A stretch of DNA of 64,000 nt from Acheta domesticus (Eukaryota; Arthropoda; Insecta; Orthoptera; Gryllidae). The notes under the pieces were generated by a model. It was not told the origin of the DNA. It searched no databases and was given only the letters and a program-made list of their open reading frames with translations. The stretch is from assembly GCA_031308135.1 (NCBI GenBank), contig JAHLJT010008756.1:65998232-66062231 (forward strand). Reading direction: 5' to 3'. The translations under genes were made by a program, and so were the position numbers. This document shows positions 11,831-24,619 of this stretch, piece after piece (the stretch's first letter is position 1; each line of letters starts with the position of its first letter).

Positions 11831-11837
11831 CTAATGC

Positions 11838-11843
11838 AATAAA
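11838..11843 (+). promoter_or_regulatory. Poly(A) signal after FLYWCH exon 3
   Basis: AATAAA begins seven bases after the stop codon, implying a very short 3' UTR if used. Confidence 0.5.
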
Positions 11844-11869
11844 CCTCTCCTTTTTTAACATTGTTTTAG

Positions 11870-13264
11870 TAGATCGGGAAACCACTATTCTGGTTGTTAT
11901 AACTCATTGTTATAATTTTTTCTGTAGCCTGATAGAAACCATGGTGTTATTGCCAAAGCCTATATCCTTGCAGCGCCTGTGGACATATATACATTTAACT
12001 GTTATGAGTTCTGAGTCTTTAATATTAATCATTGACTCTTGTTCAATTTCACCTGTTTAATAATTTAAAATAGAATTCTGTGTTACTGCATATATGTCTT
12101 TGTTACATTATTTAAGATTTTGTTTGTACTGTTAATTTAGTATGTGTTTCAAAGAAACATAATTTGAAGAAGAATCCACGCTTGATATTCACCTTGTTAC
12201 TTAAAAAGACATTTCAGGCATATAATCAGTAGCACAGTGTATTCATTATTAGGGCATCTGGTTTAACTGTGAACACACAGTATAATTGATACATCTCTCA
12301 CAAATGTAAGGTGTTTCCTGGAATATAATTTACGTATTTTAATTTATATATAATGGAATTATAGTGTCAGGGTAAAAAAGTTGTTACATTTTTATGGTTT
12401 GTAGGTTTGTACGTCTATTTGCAAGTACTGTGGAAGGGTAAATACTTGCATTATTCATGCAGCTATTAAGAGGCACTGTTAGAAGGGAAGTAGGCAGTGT
12501 CATCTTTGAAGTTGACTGCAATATTTGTAGGTCTCTGTACTTCCCTGTGATTATTATTTTCATTAAAGAGAGTGGAACTATGTGAGTTTCTTAATAAATT
12601 AGGGCAAATAATCCTGTCCCACCAGTTTCAGAATTACCTGACTTTAAAGGATTTACTTAATTTTTAGAACTCCAGATAATTGTTGTGGATTGGGTACAAA
12701 ACATAATTAGTCGTGATTCATGGTGACTAAGAAAGATACCTCTGAAGCATACAACTTGATAATGAGGTCAGTTAAAACTATTATCAATGAAAAAATAGTG
12801 TTAAAACATTGATATTGTGGTTTAATATTCAGAAACTTTTAATTCTCATCATTAGTGGAAACTGAGGTAAGCACTACTTAAACCTCTCAACAATTATTAT
12901 ATCTGGAAAAACAATCAATTCTGTGATTCGAAATTTTGTACAAATAAGTAGAATGCCAACTATTTACACTTCACTTCAACGGAGAATATTTTCATACTAC
13001 TTTTGTCCAAAGAAATATCTGGAAAGTATTGCATTTCAAGCATTTCATTTGTGCCTTTTCAACAAATTTCGTGTAAGCAATATGTTCTCATGCAAAGACT
13101 TGTTTAGTTGTACAAGGGTATTATCTTAACCCTTAGAAGTCACTTGGTAAATCCTACCGTAAATTGTACCAAGATGTGTCTGAATGCCTCACACAAAATT
13201 TAAATTTTACTATGTGCTTTGTACATGTGAAAATAATGAATCAGCTGAAACAAAGGAGTAAGAA
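11870..13264. other. Intergenic AT-rich stretch
   Basis: I see no fourth FLYWCH exon and no other gene. Open frames such as 12923-13129 have no recognisable motif. It runs into a repeat field near 13265. Confidence 0.5.
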
Positions 13265-13930
13265 AGTAAGTTTTCATACCGAAAAACCAATTGAAAGCAA
13301 AATGTCCGTCCTTCCGGTATACGTGAACAACATGAGCGCCTAAACTATGCATACAACTTTTTCCTAATTGAAGAAGCCCCAGTCCATCTGGCCTGAGTAG
13401 AAACTCTAAAATTTTGAAATTTTAAAAATTAAAAAAAAATTTAATTAAAATTTTACTAATTTTGGGGGGTACTTTACATGAAGCCCCCTGGACATTTTCA
13501 AAATTCTCCAATTTTTTTTCTTTAAATTTCTTGTAAGGATAGAGTAAAATACACTTATAAAAATGGCATAGGTCCGATTTTAAATTTTTGGAAGGGATAG
13601 TATTAAAGTTACTCTGTGAGATGACATAAATGCCATATTGCTCTATTCTTTTGTGTGTGTGTGTGTGTTTTTTTTTTTTTCTTTCTTCAAAAATTACAAA
13701 AATATTTTTTTTCTTGTATCGCACGTCGTTAATATTTACATTGGCTACAGTTTTTACTTTACTTCTACATACGGAGTGATATACGTAGTATAGGGAAAGT
13801 TATGTAATGCTGCGCGAAAAAACGGCGAATTTTCGTCACAAAAAATCATTGCCGGACCCTGTAAACGAGAAAGGGGATAAACCAGTTGCTAAATTAAGAA
13901 AAAAAATCCCCTAACACGTGGTGTAAACAG
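13265..13930 (+). repeat. Dispersed repeat family, copy A1
   Basis: It starts with ATACCGAAAAACCAATTGAAAG, a CCGTCC patch, then GTGAACAAC...AGCGCCTAAAC. Later blocks include TCCATCTGGCCTGAGT, TTTGGGGGGTACTTTACATG and TTCTTTAAATTTCTTGTAAG. The same blocks in the same order recur at 13941, 49748 and, diverged, elsewhere. I recognise no coding capacity or known superfamily. Confidence 0.7.
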
Positions 13931-13940
13931 AATCCCCGTT

Positions 13941-15000
13941 TTGTGGATAATTCATACCGAGAAACCAATTGAAAGCAAAACGTTCGCCCGGTGTATGTGA
14001 ACAACACTAGCGCTTAAACCGTGCGTACGATTTTTTCCAAATTCAAGAAACCCCTGTCCATCTGACCTGAGTCGAAGCTCTGAGATTTTGAAAAACATTC
14101 ATTAATTTTTGGGGGTAATTTATATGAAGCCCCCGGGACATTTTCGAAATTTTCTCAAAAACAGCTCCAAATTTGTTCTTTAAATTTCTTGTAAGAATAG
14201 AGTATTTAATACACTTATTAAGGTGGCATACGTCCGATTTTTACGGTTAACTCTGAATTTTCGAAAATTGCCAAAGTTTGAATTTTATATTCGGCGTGTT
14301 CCTCCAACTACAAAATTGCTGATAGAGATTTTTCCTCCAAAGAAAATTTGTTCTTCATAGTGATTTCTTTCTTTAAGGTCATGTACATTTTTTGAAAATT
14401 TTAGTACTTTTGCGCATTGCATGCAATATGTGCAATTTTAAAAAATACAAAAACAAGATTTTCTCAAAAACGGTTCCAAATTTTTTCTTTAAACTTTTGG
14501 TAGGGTTAGTGCTAAATGTACTCTGAGATGACAAACGCCATATTGCTCTATACTTTTGTTTTTTCAAAAATTGTGAAACGTAATTTTTTTGACTTGTCTC
14601 TCACGTCGTTAATATTTACATTTGCGGTGATTTGTTTACATTAATATATTAATGAGTACATGTGCTTTAAATAGTGTCAAGTAAAGTTTCTCGAAAACTC
14701 AAACATTTTCTGTGAAAAATAACTTTAAATTTCGCATTTTTAGTAGTGCTTAAACGCTATTTTCTTAAAAACGGCTGCAATTTTTTCGAAGAAAATTGCC
14801 AATTAGGACGAGATTTTACTGTTCTTTAATATTCTAAAATTAATATTTCCGTTCTACCATTAGGAAAATGTAAAAAAGAATTAAGAAAATGTCAAAAAAT
14901 GTACTTTGGGCGGCGATAGATGGCAGCTGACAAGAGTATGTGGCAATTCCGAATAGCTAGCCCAGACCCAAGAAAGAAGTAAACTAATACGGGAAAGTCT
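13941..15000 (+). repeat. Dispersed repeat family, copy A2
   Basis: The head block is nearly identical to copy A1 (GAACAACACTAGCGCTTAAAC...CATCTGACCTGAGTCGAAGC). Its body holds three degenerate repeats spaced about 305 bp (near 14150, 14458 and 14760), each opening with TTTCT(C/T)AAAAACGGCTCCAA followed by TTTCTTTAAA-type sequence. So the unit is itself internally tandem. Confidence 0.7.
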
Positions 15001-15219
15001 ATGCCATTCTTAGCACCACTATTTTAATTGTACTAGCGGTTTCACCTCGTGCAACGTTGTTCCCCCGTACGACTAATACGTACATTTTTCGCAACTGAGA
15101 AACAAAATTCCCTTCTTTGTTTTTGCTAAAAACTGAAACTTAACTTACTTAAGCCATTTTTGCTCCTTTCATTGGAACTAATATTTTTTTTTCTTGCCGT
15201 CCGTTAGAAGAGAAAGTAT

Positions 15220-16550
15220 TGTAATCGTGTGCCGGAAAAAAGCGAATTTCCGACAGAAAAACTGTAGTTGCTGGGTTCTGGTAACGAAAAAGTGGATATA
15301 TTTTATTCATGTAATACATAAAAAAAATACTTCTTTATAACACGTGTATTATACGCGCACGTTTTCTTGAGTCCTGGAATACCTAACCCCACTTCTTTAT
15401 GAACATTCTTTAAATTAAGAATAAATGATAGCAACGAGCGTTGTTGACAAATTCTGATAGCCAGAAATGTTCGCTCCGTTTTAATAGAAACTATTTTGCA
15501 TCGAAAAACGAATTACAAATTAGATTTATTCTTTTTGTCAAAATAACCGAACTCCCCACTCCTCTCGCAACTAGCGAAGCGAGGGCTCAAGAAAACGTTC
15601 TCGGGTAATAGTCGGAATCCTTGTTTTGCGAGTACCTAAAACCGAAAAATCGATTGACAACACGTCCGTCCGTCCGTGGTCCGCGCTAGCCCCTAATAAG
15701 CTATTCAGCCAATTTTTTCCAGTCGCTCAGACGCTTCCAGTAGATCAGACACCTTGAATTTGAAACCGATATCTTTAATTTTGGAGGATATCTTTCATAA
15801 AGCTCTTGGGATATTTTCCAAATTTTCAACATAATGGATCCACATTTTTGGATTAAATTGTATACAGAAAACGTAAAGGACGCTTAAAAGATCTCATTTT
15901 CGTTGATATCTCTGATTTTTCAAAAATTCAATTATTTTGGGCGTCTTTCTACAACTCAAGTATTGAATATAGAAATTTTTTCCGTGATGAAATCTGTTCT
16001 TCGAAATGTCATGTACAATTTTTAGAAAATTTGAGTAGTTTTTGCGTGAAATAAGCAATCCTTTCTTAAAAACTCCTCAATTATTTTTCTTTAAATTTTC
16101 TTCTCGTTTACATAAAAGGACGATTTAAAAAGTAGTGCTATTCTCATTTTCAAAAATTGCAAAATTTTAACATTTCAAAATTATAAAATTGCAGATTTCT
16201 TCTTTGAACAAAATCTGTTGTAAAAATTAGCTCTTTAAGAGGTCGTGTACAATTTTTTGAAAACACGAGTTTTTTTGCGAAATTTATGTAATTTATTAAG
16301 AAAATTCTCAATAACCGCTTTTCTTTTTCCTCACACAGATAGAACAAGAAACGCTTAAAAGAATGGCCAGGTCTCAATTTCGTTGAACTCTCCGTATTTT
16401 CAAAAATTGTGAAAACGTTTTAAAACTACAGAATTGAAGATACAGATTTTAAACAAAATCTTAAGACAAATTTTTTGAAAAAAACAAAACAGTTGTTTTC
16501 GCGTTATTTCTGCTTGAATTTATTGAAATATACAAATGCCCCCTCAAGTA
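15220..16550 (+). repeat. Dispersed repeat family, copy B1
   Basis: A tail-like block (GGTAACGAAAAAGTGGATA near 15285) is followed by CGAAAAATCGATTGACAACACGTCCGTCC-type sequence at 15640-15675, then the diverged B-type body with TTCTTAAAAACTCCTCAATT near 16069. It shares order with copies near 56440 and 62880. Confidence 0.6.
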
Positions 16551-16848
16551 TGGGCCACGAGAAAAATTCTCGGAGAACAGGAATGGATCAAAATAATATG
16601 AAAAATATTTAATGTTATTTTAATTATAATTTACTATTGAACATTCGAATATTAATTTCATTTTTACTCTATGACACAATTTGTATTCTTAATGTATTGA
16701 TGCATTTTCTTTCAACCAGTCCGCAAACCCTAATTGAAAATAGCCCAATTAGATTTTCTCTCATCTCAACCTGATACATTGTACTACTCACCGTTACAAG
16801 CATCTTTGTATTTTCCATTCAGCCGGCATTTCTGACACGTTGAGTGAA

Positions 16849-17640
16849 CAACCAACCAGTGGCGTAGCGTGACTCACACGTTTGGGGATGCTCAACAATA
16901 ACACACAAAATGTCACTATCAACTACTTCGTCTAACAGGCGAACGCAACACAAGGCAGATACTCTGGGACTACTTCCACGATCTCGATTGCTTACGACGG
17001 TGTAGGCGCTTCCCACAAAATCCTCACAGCAGTCAGGGCTGCCGATGTCTTGAAAGCAAATTATACAATGGCTCAGCTTTAATTCTTATACGCGAATGGC
17101 AATAAGACCATTTGTTAATTTATACATTGCAGACTTAAATAATATGTAATCTATTTAAGAGATAATACAATTTCTTGGATATTAATTAAGAAATAGTAGT
17201 CAGGCACTATTTCTACAGTTTGTACCATGACCAAGCGGGGACTCCCGAGTGAGAGAGAGAAAGATAATTTACTGAAAGCCTGAAGTGTGCTGCGCTCTCG
17301 TGCACAAACGAGCTTCTTTCCGCAGTAGACGCTAGCGTAAAGCAGTCGGGTTTCTCTGGGCCATGGGCGAAGAGGGGAGAGGGGGACCTCGCCATCTGCG
17401 CATGCGTCATTGCTCGTCGCAATCTGGCGGCAGACGCTGAAGTATTTTAGCTTCCAAGCAATCAGAGGCCAGCTTCAACAGCCCGCCGAATTCAATCATA
17501 GGAAATCAATTTTAAATTAATACAAAACGTGTTTCGCTCAACAGACCACTTGTAAGATTATCAATACAGTATTTAAGGTTCTTATATACGGGGATGCTCA
17601 GCATCTCAGCGTCCCCTGACGCTACGCCACTGCAACCAAC
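16849..17640. mobile_element. Non-autonomous hAT element with 8-bp TSD
   Basis: The element occupies 16857-17632 (776 bp). It starts CAGTGGCGTAGCGT and ends ACGCTACGCCACTG, perfect short inverted repeats of the hAT type; both ends also carry GGGGATGCTCA. It is flanked by an exact 8-bp duplication, CAACCAAC (16849-16856 and 17633-17640), the hAT signature. The interior is relatively GC-rich and has no recognisable transposase, so it would need an enzyme supplied in trans. Confidence 0.9.
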
Positions 17641-18735
17641 TGAATAATAGTCGCACCGCCAATTCTGTTCACGGGCGTTTACGAAAAACTATCAATGTTG
17701 ACATTGCTAGCGCAAAAAATGTCCCGTATAGGCGAAAGGAGAAAATAAAACCACTTTGAAATGCAAATGAAAAATTATGTCTTCTATGGGGGTTTATCGA
17801 ACTCACACTACAAAAACTAAGATTGAAAAGAATTGATACCCATATCTTCTATTGTGGAAAACGAGTGAAACAGCCTCAACAATTACATTAATTCTCAATT
17901 ATGTAGAGCACATGAACCAAGTTAACTGAAAGCACTACCAAGGAGGAGACTCCTTGACCCCCCACACACACACACACGTTTTATACCTAGGGTTAACACG
18001 CAATGGGTAAATCGGAGCAAATTGGTGTTTAAAAAATTCAGACTCACAACGCTAGCTTCTTCCAACAAAGAAATACGAAACTTGATTCGTAATATATTTG
18101 AGAATTTCGTATTTGCTACCTTCTAGCCCCCACTATTTCCTCACAAATTAAATTTAGAATGTATGTTTTTGGGCGGTGGAGTTTGCATTAAGTTACCACC
18201 TGCCATCTGACGTTCATAACATAATTATAGACCCGACCATAACATTTGGTGGCACTCTGCACTATTACATGTACTAAGGTGTCATAATGTGTCAAAGAAT
18301 CGAAAGAGAAGCCACGTCCGAATTTTTTCAGAAACAGCATAAGCATACCTAACTTGGGGTCAAGTTTAGGGTGAGGGGGTAAACCAAAAATTCATTGAAT
18401 CCGATAAATTTGAAATAAAATAATCACGACTAATAAATTAATCACGAGTATATGAATTGGTTACGTTTATAAGTATTTATTTCAAGTGTGCATTTTCGTG
18501 TCCCGGGAACATGTGCTGAGTTATACGCAACATCGCTCCTTTCCACACGCAACTGTCAATCATATTTTAATCGGACCATAGCTGTTGGCTATATTGATAG
18601 TTTTTCGTGCTTTTTTTCGATCAATGTTAGGTGAATGCCGGAGCATTCGGAATGCCGTGAATGAACGTTGATTGAGCTACGGACCGCGCGCGATCTTTCC
18701 TTCCTCTTCCTTGTCCTATTTTCTGCCTTAACTCA
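17641..18735. other. Intergenic stretch upstream of the dehydrogenase gene
   Basis: No gene is seen. It includes a short (CA)n run near 17963-17977 and otherwise unremarkable sequence. Confidence 0.45.
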
Positions 18736-18739
18736 CATT

Positions 18740-18985
18740 CACTGCACTACCGCACACGCCGGGAGACTGGTCGGGTGCTTAAGAGCTTGTCCCGGCTAAG
18801 GGGTGGTGCTCTGCTGGAGGGAGATATCTGATTGGGGAAAACCCCGCTAGCCGACGGTAGGCCGGTGCCGGATCCCACCATCCATCTGGGGATATCCAGC
18901 AAGGGATATCACACTTTCGGGGTGGGGTGAGGTGCACGAATCCCCGGCATCCTTCCTTCAATTCGCTCCTGTACACCACTTTTAC
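18740..18985. repeat. GC-rich dispersed repeat, copy 1
   Basis: A GC-rich patch in AT-rich DNA. Blocks (a CTTAAGAGCTTG...CCGG stretch, then GCTGGAGGGAGATA and GGGGAAAAC) are shared in order with 60770-60880. This suggests two copies of an unclassified repeat, perhaps a SINE or LINE tail. Confidence 0.45.
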
Positions 18986-19682
18986 CCCATTCCTTGATAC
19001 GTTCTGTAAGCTAGTCTGTCAACTGGTACGTATTGTATAATGAACTTGAATGTAATTTATAAAAAACAAACAAAATTGTGTCGCGTTTCAATACTTTTTG
19101 ATACGGAAGTAATGATAAACGCTCATTACTAATTTTGGATTTCCGTTGTTAATATTGGAAGGGATATGGCCCATTTTCAGGTATTTTCTGAAAAACGCAG
19201 ACACGTAGACATATAATACACCTCCTTTAAAACGAAGCTGGAGGATCAAGCCTTGAGTACCAATTCTACCATTATTGCAAACAAACCGATCGATAATTGT
19301 GGTGGGATATTATCGTCTGCACAACTTACTCTTCAGAGCTGTTGCTTTCGTAGTTGTAATTGTGAAGGGTGGTTAATGGCCAAAAAGTTCATTTCAAATG
19401 TTTGCGTCCATTTTAAAGAGTGTACTTGCATTTTCATTCACTGTTTAAGAACCAACGTTGGCAATTCAGTAGTGGGCGGGTCCGCTTCTGTCACGAAGAA
19501 GCAAAGAGAGGGACAGAGGGCGTAAACACTTCGTTTGGTCCGTATGTTGGTTGATGTGGCGCTTGGATAAGCCGGTCGTTTGTGTGGTGTAGATAAAAAG
19601 AGATTGGCTCATGAAAGTACATATGCTAGCAGCATTTTATTTATAAATGTAGAAGAATAAAGTCGAAATAAATCGAATAAAA

Positions 19683-19775
19683 ATGGATTTGAAAGGAAAA
19701 GTTGCTCTTATAACAGGCGGAGCTTCAGGGATCGGACGAGCGTACGCTGTGGAATTGTTGCGACATGGGGCAAAA
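19683..19775 (+). CDS. SDR gene exon 1
   Basis: It encodes residues 1-31 from the start codon, including the TGGASGIG cofactor loop. It ends HGAK before GTAAGA, in phase 0. An in-frame upstream extension is not supported. Confidence 0.9.
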
Positions 19776-21118
19776 GTAAGATATATTGTTGAAAATTAAC
19801 TTCTGCTGTGGGGTATTCAAAATTGTTGAGTATGATTTGTTCGATTGATATTTATATTGCACTGCAGTTTACCCCGTTTTGAATTTGTAGGTGGCTGTTT
19901 GCGATATAAACACAGACGTCGGAGAAACATTGGTTCAGCAACTGTCAGAAAAATATGGTAAAGACAGAGTGATATTTTGCAATTGTGATGTCACTGATTA
20001 TCCCCAATATGAAGGTAAATGCATCATTATTGCCATGAAGTCCGTGATAAGCATTCAAATGAATCGTGTAGTATGGATGTGGCAAAAAAGTATACCCAAA
20101 TTAGTTTCAATATATTTGTCATAGCATTGAATTTTTATTACATTTCACCAAAAGTTGCATTTATCAGAAATTTAAGTGGGTTGTGTAAATTTAGACCTCA
20201 GTTAAATTTTTTAAACAAAAGAGAATTTTTGAAAACTTCTAGATTTTTAGTCAGGTTATATTTCAAATATCCTTTTAGAACTCATATTGAAATAAAATAT
20301 TAAAATTACGTAAGGGTTGCAATTAAACTTGGCTCTTTGTACATTCTCATTGTTCACTTGTGTGAAGATCTAGATATTGAGGGTTACTTATTTACATGTG
20401 ATGTATCAAAAATACCAAGGGAATTAAAAAAAATTTCACGCATCATTTTATTCAGTTGTAAGCAAATATTTGCCAATTTAATTGTTGGAGTCACTGATTT
20501 CTTAAAATAATAAAATACTTTTTCTTATGAATGAAAAATTGTTTTTAAAACTGTTACATCACTTCATAATGAAGCAAAGTTATTTATTATACATTGGTAG
20601 CTGGTGATTCAAAATTCAAACTTTGTTGTTTTTATTTGGTTTATTAAAATTTTTATTAATTTTCAGAATCCTTCCAGACCACAGTTTCAGTGTTTGGAGG
20701 CCTTGATATCGTTATTAACAATGCTGGTATAATGAATGATCGATTTTGGGAATTAGAAGTGGATGTTAATTTGGTAAGAGTTAGCTTTACTGCAAAAAAA
20801 TATTGTGATGTAATTAAAGTTTGTTATTTGTGTTTTGTATTTATTGGGGGTTTTGACTTCAGAATGGAGTGATACGTGGAACTCTACTGGCTCTTCGTTT
20901 TATGGGAAAAGATAGAGGAGGAAGAGGTGGAACTGTTGTTAACACAGGCTCTAATGTGGTTGTGAAACCTTATGTCAGTATACCTATATACACTGCTACA
21001 AAACATGCCATTATAGGATTCACACGCTCTTTTGGGGTAAGAATTTAGTGTGTTTCATTTATTAAGAATAGCATAATTACATCAGTGTGAAGAATGGTCA
21101 CTCATGGTCCCCATTTTA

Positions 21119-21158
<40 letters not shown>

Positions 21159-23926
21159 CATTGTACCAAACTTCTTTGTGCCTCACATTTGAATGACATG
21201 TGATAACATGTGATGACTACAGTCTTTTGAAGTGACATGCAAAAGCAGCAACTTTTCCAACTACACCAACTTGGTGTGAATAAATGAAGAGGATAGAGAG
21301 TCATATCAGCTGAGCGCTCCTGACTTGTATTTTGACTCCCAATATTAAAATATTAGATTATTTAAAGCCTACAAACAGTGTAGGTATTGTACTGAAAAAT
21401 ATCAAAAGTTTAGGAGTGAAACCTTAGTACTGGCACTTAGATTTCTCATGAAAGATAATGCAATGTGCACCTGGCATGGGTAGCAAAGTGCAGCATTGCT
21501 GAATCTGCTGAGACCCAATTCTCAAGCACAAAGAACGGTGCAACATGTAGATGGATTGAATGATCTAGTGGATCAGGAACTCCCCTGCTTTTATTTATAT
21601 ATATACATTCATACATAAACATATTTTATTGACTGACATTTCATTAAAAAAATATTTTTTTGTGAGTTTTCACCAAACAAATTGCTACAGCCATGAAGAA
21701 ATTCAGCATGACTGCACAATGAATAGCCAATAAAATGTGTTAATTTTTTAAGAGGGGAGTTCTTTATTCACCAATTCATTGTACTTACTTAATAGCATAT
21801 GTTTTATAATAATAGATAGAGTGGGAGAGATGGAGAGGGAAGGAGAAAGAGGGAGATGAAGGACAGAACATGTGTTCCATTAGTAAATCAATAATTGAAT
21901 AATTCAATTATTGTTTTATTAGATAACTGCACGAGTAGAATGTAGGGTAGCATATATAACCTGAAAATTCACATTAAGTGCTTCAAAAGGAATTCTTTGT
22001 AACTTGTTAAAAGAAACATCTATCATAATTTGGTATATGCTTATGATGCGAGTATGAAATATGGAGTTTTACTTGTTTTGTTACATTGGTTTTTGAGTAT
22101 TTATACTTCTTCCCCATGATTCACACACAGCTTTTACTGTTTTTTGATGAAAAATAAATCAAATCAAACAGTGGGTAATTTAATTTGAAATTATGTAATC
22201 TTATTGATGTGCATTGAAGAACAATTCATTTTCCATTCATTTAGAAACATGTTATTTACCATCAAAATAGTTTTTTGCATTGTATTAATGTTAAATATTA
22301 ATTATTCTAAATGTCCACTCCATATGAAAATCTTAGTAACCAATTTTTTACTTATGGGAAAAAAATATCAATGGCATTCCAATTTTTATTACGTCAGGTG
22401 GTGTATTGAATGTAGTTTAAGCTCTTGTTAATTTTGCTACTGGAATATTTAAATATATTTGATGATAATTGGTCATAATTTTATTTAATTCCAAATGTTA
22501 TAAACTTCTTAATGGTCAATAATAAGCTCTGTGCACTCTATCACCATGGCTGATCAAAGAATGCTCGTAGCTATTCTCTTGTGTACATCATTCACCCTAT
22601 TGCTACCACCTATTCAATTAGTTAAGGCTCAAAGATCATATTGTTGAGGTCTTGTGCTGATAACAGATCTGAATGCTAGTTGTTGTTGTTGTTTACTTGC
22701 CTCCCTTGAACTGCATTACAATTTATTTGGGAAATGGAGGTATGATTTTTTATTATTTGTTTCCAATAATTCTAACTTAATTAGTTATTAATAATTCAAT
22801 TGTTTCATTAATTACAAAACAAAACAAACAGTGAAAGATAAAGGAGAGGAAGTGACAGGTTACCTAAGCATTTTTTCATTAACGATACCTTCCAAATTTT
22901 TACTTCTTCTCCTGTTGCAGAAGTTCTGGTATTCTACATCATACAAATTTTCTGACTTTGCTGGGATCAAATTATTTACTTATTTTGCTTATGTCTCATC
23001 CACATCATTGCCCATTTCCGTATCTTCCATGATACAATTTTGCAGATCCAAATCAAGCAAGTTTTTTTGTTTATATTTCACGCATAACAACACTATACAA
23101 TGAGTGTCAACTGTTTTTGTCAATTCTCGGTATTACCACCCTTTCCCGCTATACTAGGTTTGTAGGACATTACATGTTTTTTAAATAGTATTTATTAAAA
23201 TGGAGGGAATCATAACAAATCAAATTAAATATTACACACGATGAGAAAGATACCGTATGAGCAATGAAAGGAGTGGGTATAGAAGATAGTTTCTCTCAGA
23301 GAAGAAGGATTTCTTTATCATCTAATATAATAAATTACGATTTCAATTTAAGGAGAGCATAGATTGCATTTATTGTTAAGAAGACTTTAATTTTTATTTA
23401 ATATTGTTTTCATCAAAGTAGTTTATCCAAGCATACATTGCTGAATTCATTTACCTGACTATAAATTAAATGTAAACTAATGAATATTATTTAACTTTTT
23501 TGAAATAGGATCCTTATCACATGAATATGACTGGAGTTCGAGTGATTGGCATATGTCCTGGTGCTACTGAATCAGATCTCATAAGTAGTGAAGTAAAGAA
23601 GCAGCTATTATCATCTGATTTTGAGAAAGCATGGCAAAAAGATACCAGTAATAGCTCACCACAAAAGTATGTAAATTATGATTCTTTTCTTATGTAAAAA
23701 AAATTAAAATATATTTTATTATTAATGGATTACATAATGTAATAGTTGAGGTTATTTATTAGGAAGCTTATGGCTTTCTGTTATACTATTTTGATATTCA
23801 AAATTTTATAGAGCTGAACATGTTGCCCGAGCATTGATCCAGTTGTTACAAAGAGCCGCTAGTGGATCTGTGTGGATGGTTGAGAATTCACAGCCTGCAC
23901 GTGAAATTAATTTTACTACACAGTAA
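19683..23926 (+). CDS. Short-chain dehydrogenase, 15-PGDH-like (six exons)
   Basis: The spliced protein is 256 residues. Exons are 19683-19775, 19891-20014, 20667-20773, 20863-21036, 23509-23666 and 23812-23926; all joins are GT-AG and keep frame. It is a classical SDR with a Rossmann fold: the TGGASGIG nucleotide loop at residues 11-18, an acidic residue after strand beta-2 (VCD) that favours NAD over NADP, NNAG near residue 90, and the catalytic YTATK (Y-x3-K). The position after NTG holds Ser. Cytosolic oxidation of a secondary alcohol is expected. The closest insect families are annotated as 15-hydroxyprostaglandin dehydrogenase [NAD+]-like or Adh-related; the true substrate cannot be read from sequence. 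The start is the first ATG before the conserved [11 protein letters not shown]. There is no signal peptide or membrane segment. Confidence 0.92.
19891..20014 (+). CDS. SDR gene exon 2
   Basis: After TTTGTAG it encodes VAVCDINTD and onward to DVTDYPQYE, then one base of a split Glu codon before GTAAAT. The Asp after beta-2 and the CDVTD adenine-pocket motif are here. Confidence 0.9.
20667..20773 (+). CDS. SDR gene exon 3
   Basis: Starts after TTTTCAG, completing the split Glu codon. It encodes [13 protein letters not shown], the structural NNAG motif, and ends DVNL before GTAAGA. Confidence 0.9.
20863..21036 (+). CDS. SDR gene exon 4
   Basis: Starts after TTGACTTCAG. It encodes 58 residues with NTGSN (active-site Ser strand) and YTATKHA (catalytic Tyr and Lys). 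It ends RSFG before GTAAGA in phase 0. Confidence 0.92.
21037..23508. other. Large intron 4 of the SDR gene
   Basis: A 2.5-kb intron from GTAAGA to GAAATAG, far longer than the gene's other introns. It contains an (ATT)n microsatellite at 21117-21157. I see no internal exon; open frames such as 22831-23103 lack motifs. Confidence 0.8.
21117..21157. repeat. (ATT)n microsatellite
   Basis: About 13 perfect trinucleotide units within intron 4 of the dehydrogenase gene. Confidence 0.9.
23509..23666 (+). CDS. SDR gene exon 5
   Basis: Starts after TTTTGAAATAG. It encodes [15 protein letters not shown], the PG motif that follows the active site, and the substrate-loop region. It ends with two bases of a split Lys codon before GTATGT. 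Confidence 0.88.
23812..23926 (+). CDS. SDR gene exon 6
   Basis: Starts after AATTTTATAG, completing the split Lys codon. It encodes the last 37 residues, including [15 protein letters not shown], and stops at TAA 23924-23926. Confidence 0.9.
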
Positions 23927-24591
23927 CTGGAAACTCAACAATCAGCAAAAAATGGTACCCTACATATCCATCCCTAACAGGTGCAAGACATCTGTGCTTT
24001 GAATCTGATCTTTTGTTTAATTCCTATTTCTAGTCAGTAGATAATATTGAAGATTTTTCAGCGCTTTTTGGGATCATTAGTACTAGACGTGTAAGCCAAG
24101 AGAACTGTGTACTGCATCTGTGGTGTTCTGCTTTGATAGCATGAATTTAGAATATTGTATAAATGAGGCAGTTTTGTGTAATATTTTTTATAGTAATTCT
24201 TGATAATTTGTTATGAAATTAAATACTCTTTAGTCAATTTGCCATGTTATCTCCTTTCCTTCTTTCTTGAACAGTCATGGCACTGGTAGTTTGTTAGAAA
24301 AGGCATTCTGTGGCATGTTCTTAGAAGTCCATATTTGGTACTATTGAATCAGTCTAGTCTGTCCATTTTATTGTAATATTGTTCATGTTTCACAGAATGT
24401 TTGTAGCCTACATCAGAGCAGTTGCAATGCAATTTCATCCAAGTTGAAAAAAATATTTTATGTTTATATTTTATAATTTTCAAAAGTCCTTGTGATAATT
24501 TGCAGACTGATGTGTGTATGCTTATTTGTAAGTTGGTTAAATTGTGTGATAATTAATACAGGAAAATTATCCTGATACAGTTGGTGACAGC

Positions 24592-24597
24592 AATAAA
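24592..24597 (+). promoter_or_regulatory. Poly(A) signal of the SDR gene
   Basis: CAATAAATTATAAA lies about 670 bases after the stop codon and is the first AATAAA I find. It would give a moderately long 3' UTR. Confidence 0.5.
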
Positions 24598-24619
24598 TTA
24601 TAAATTAAGACTTTGGAAA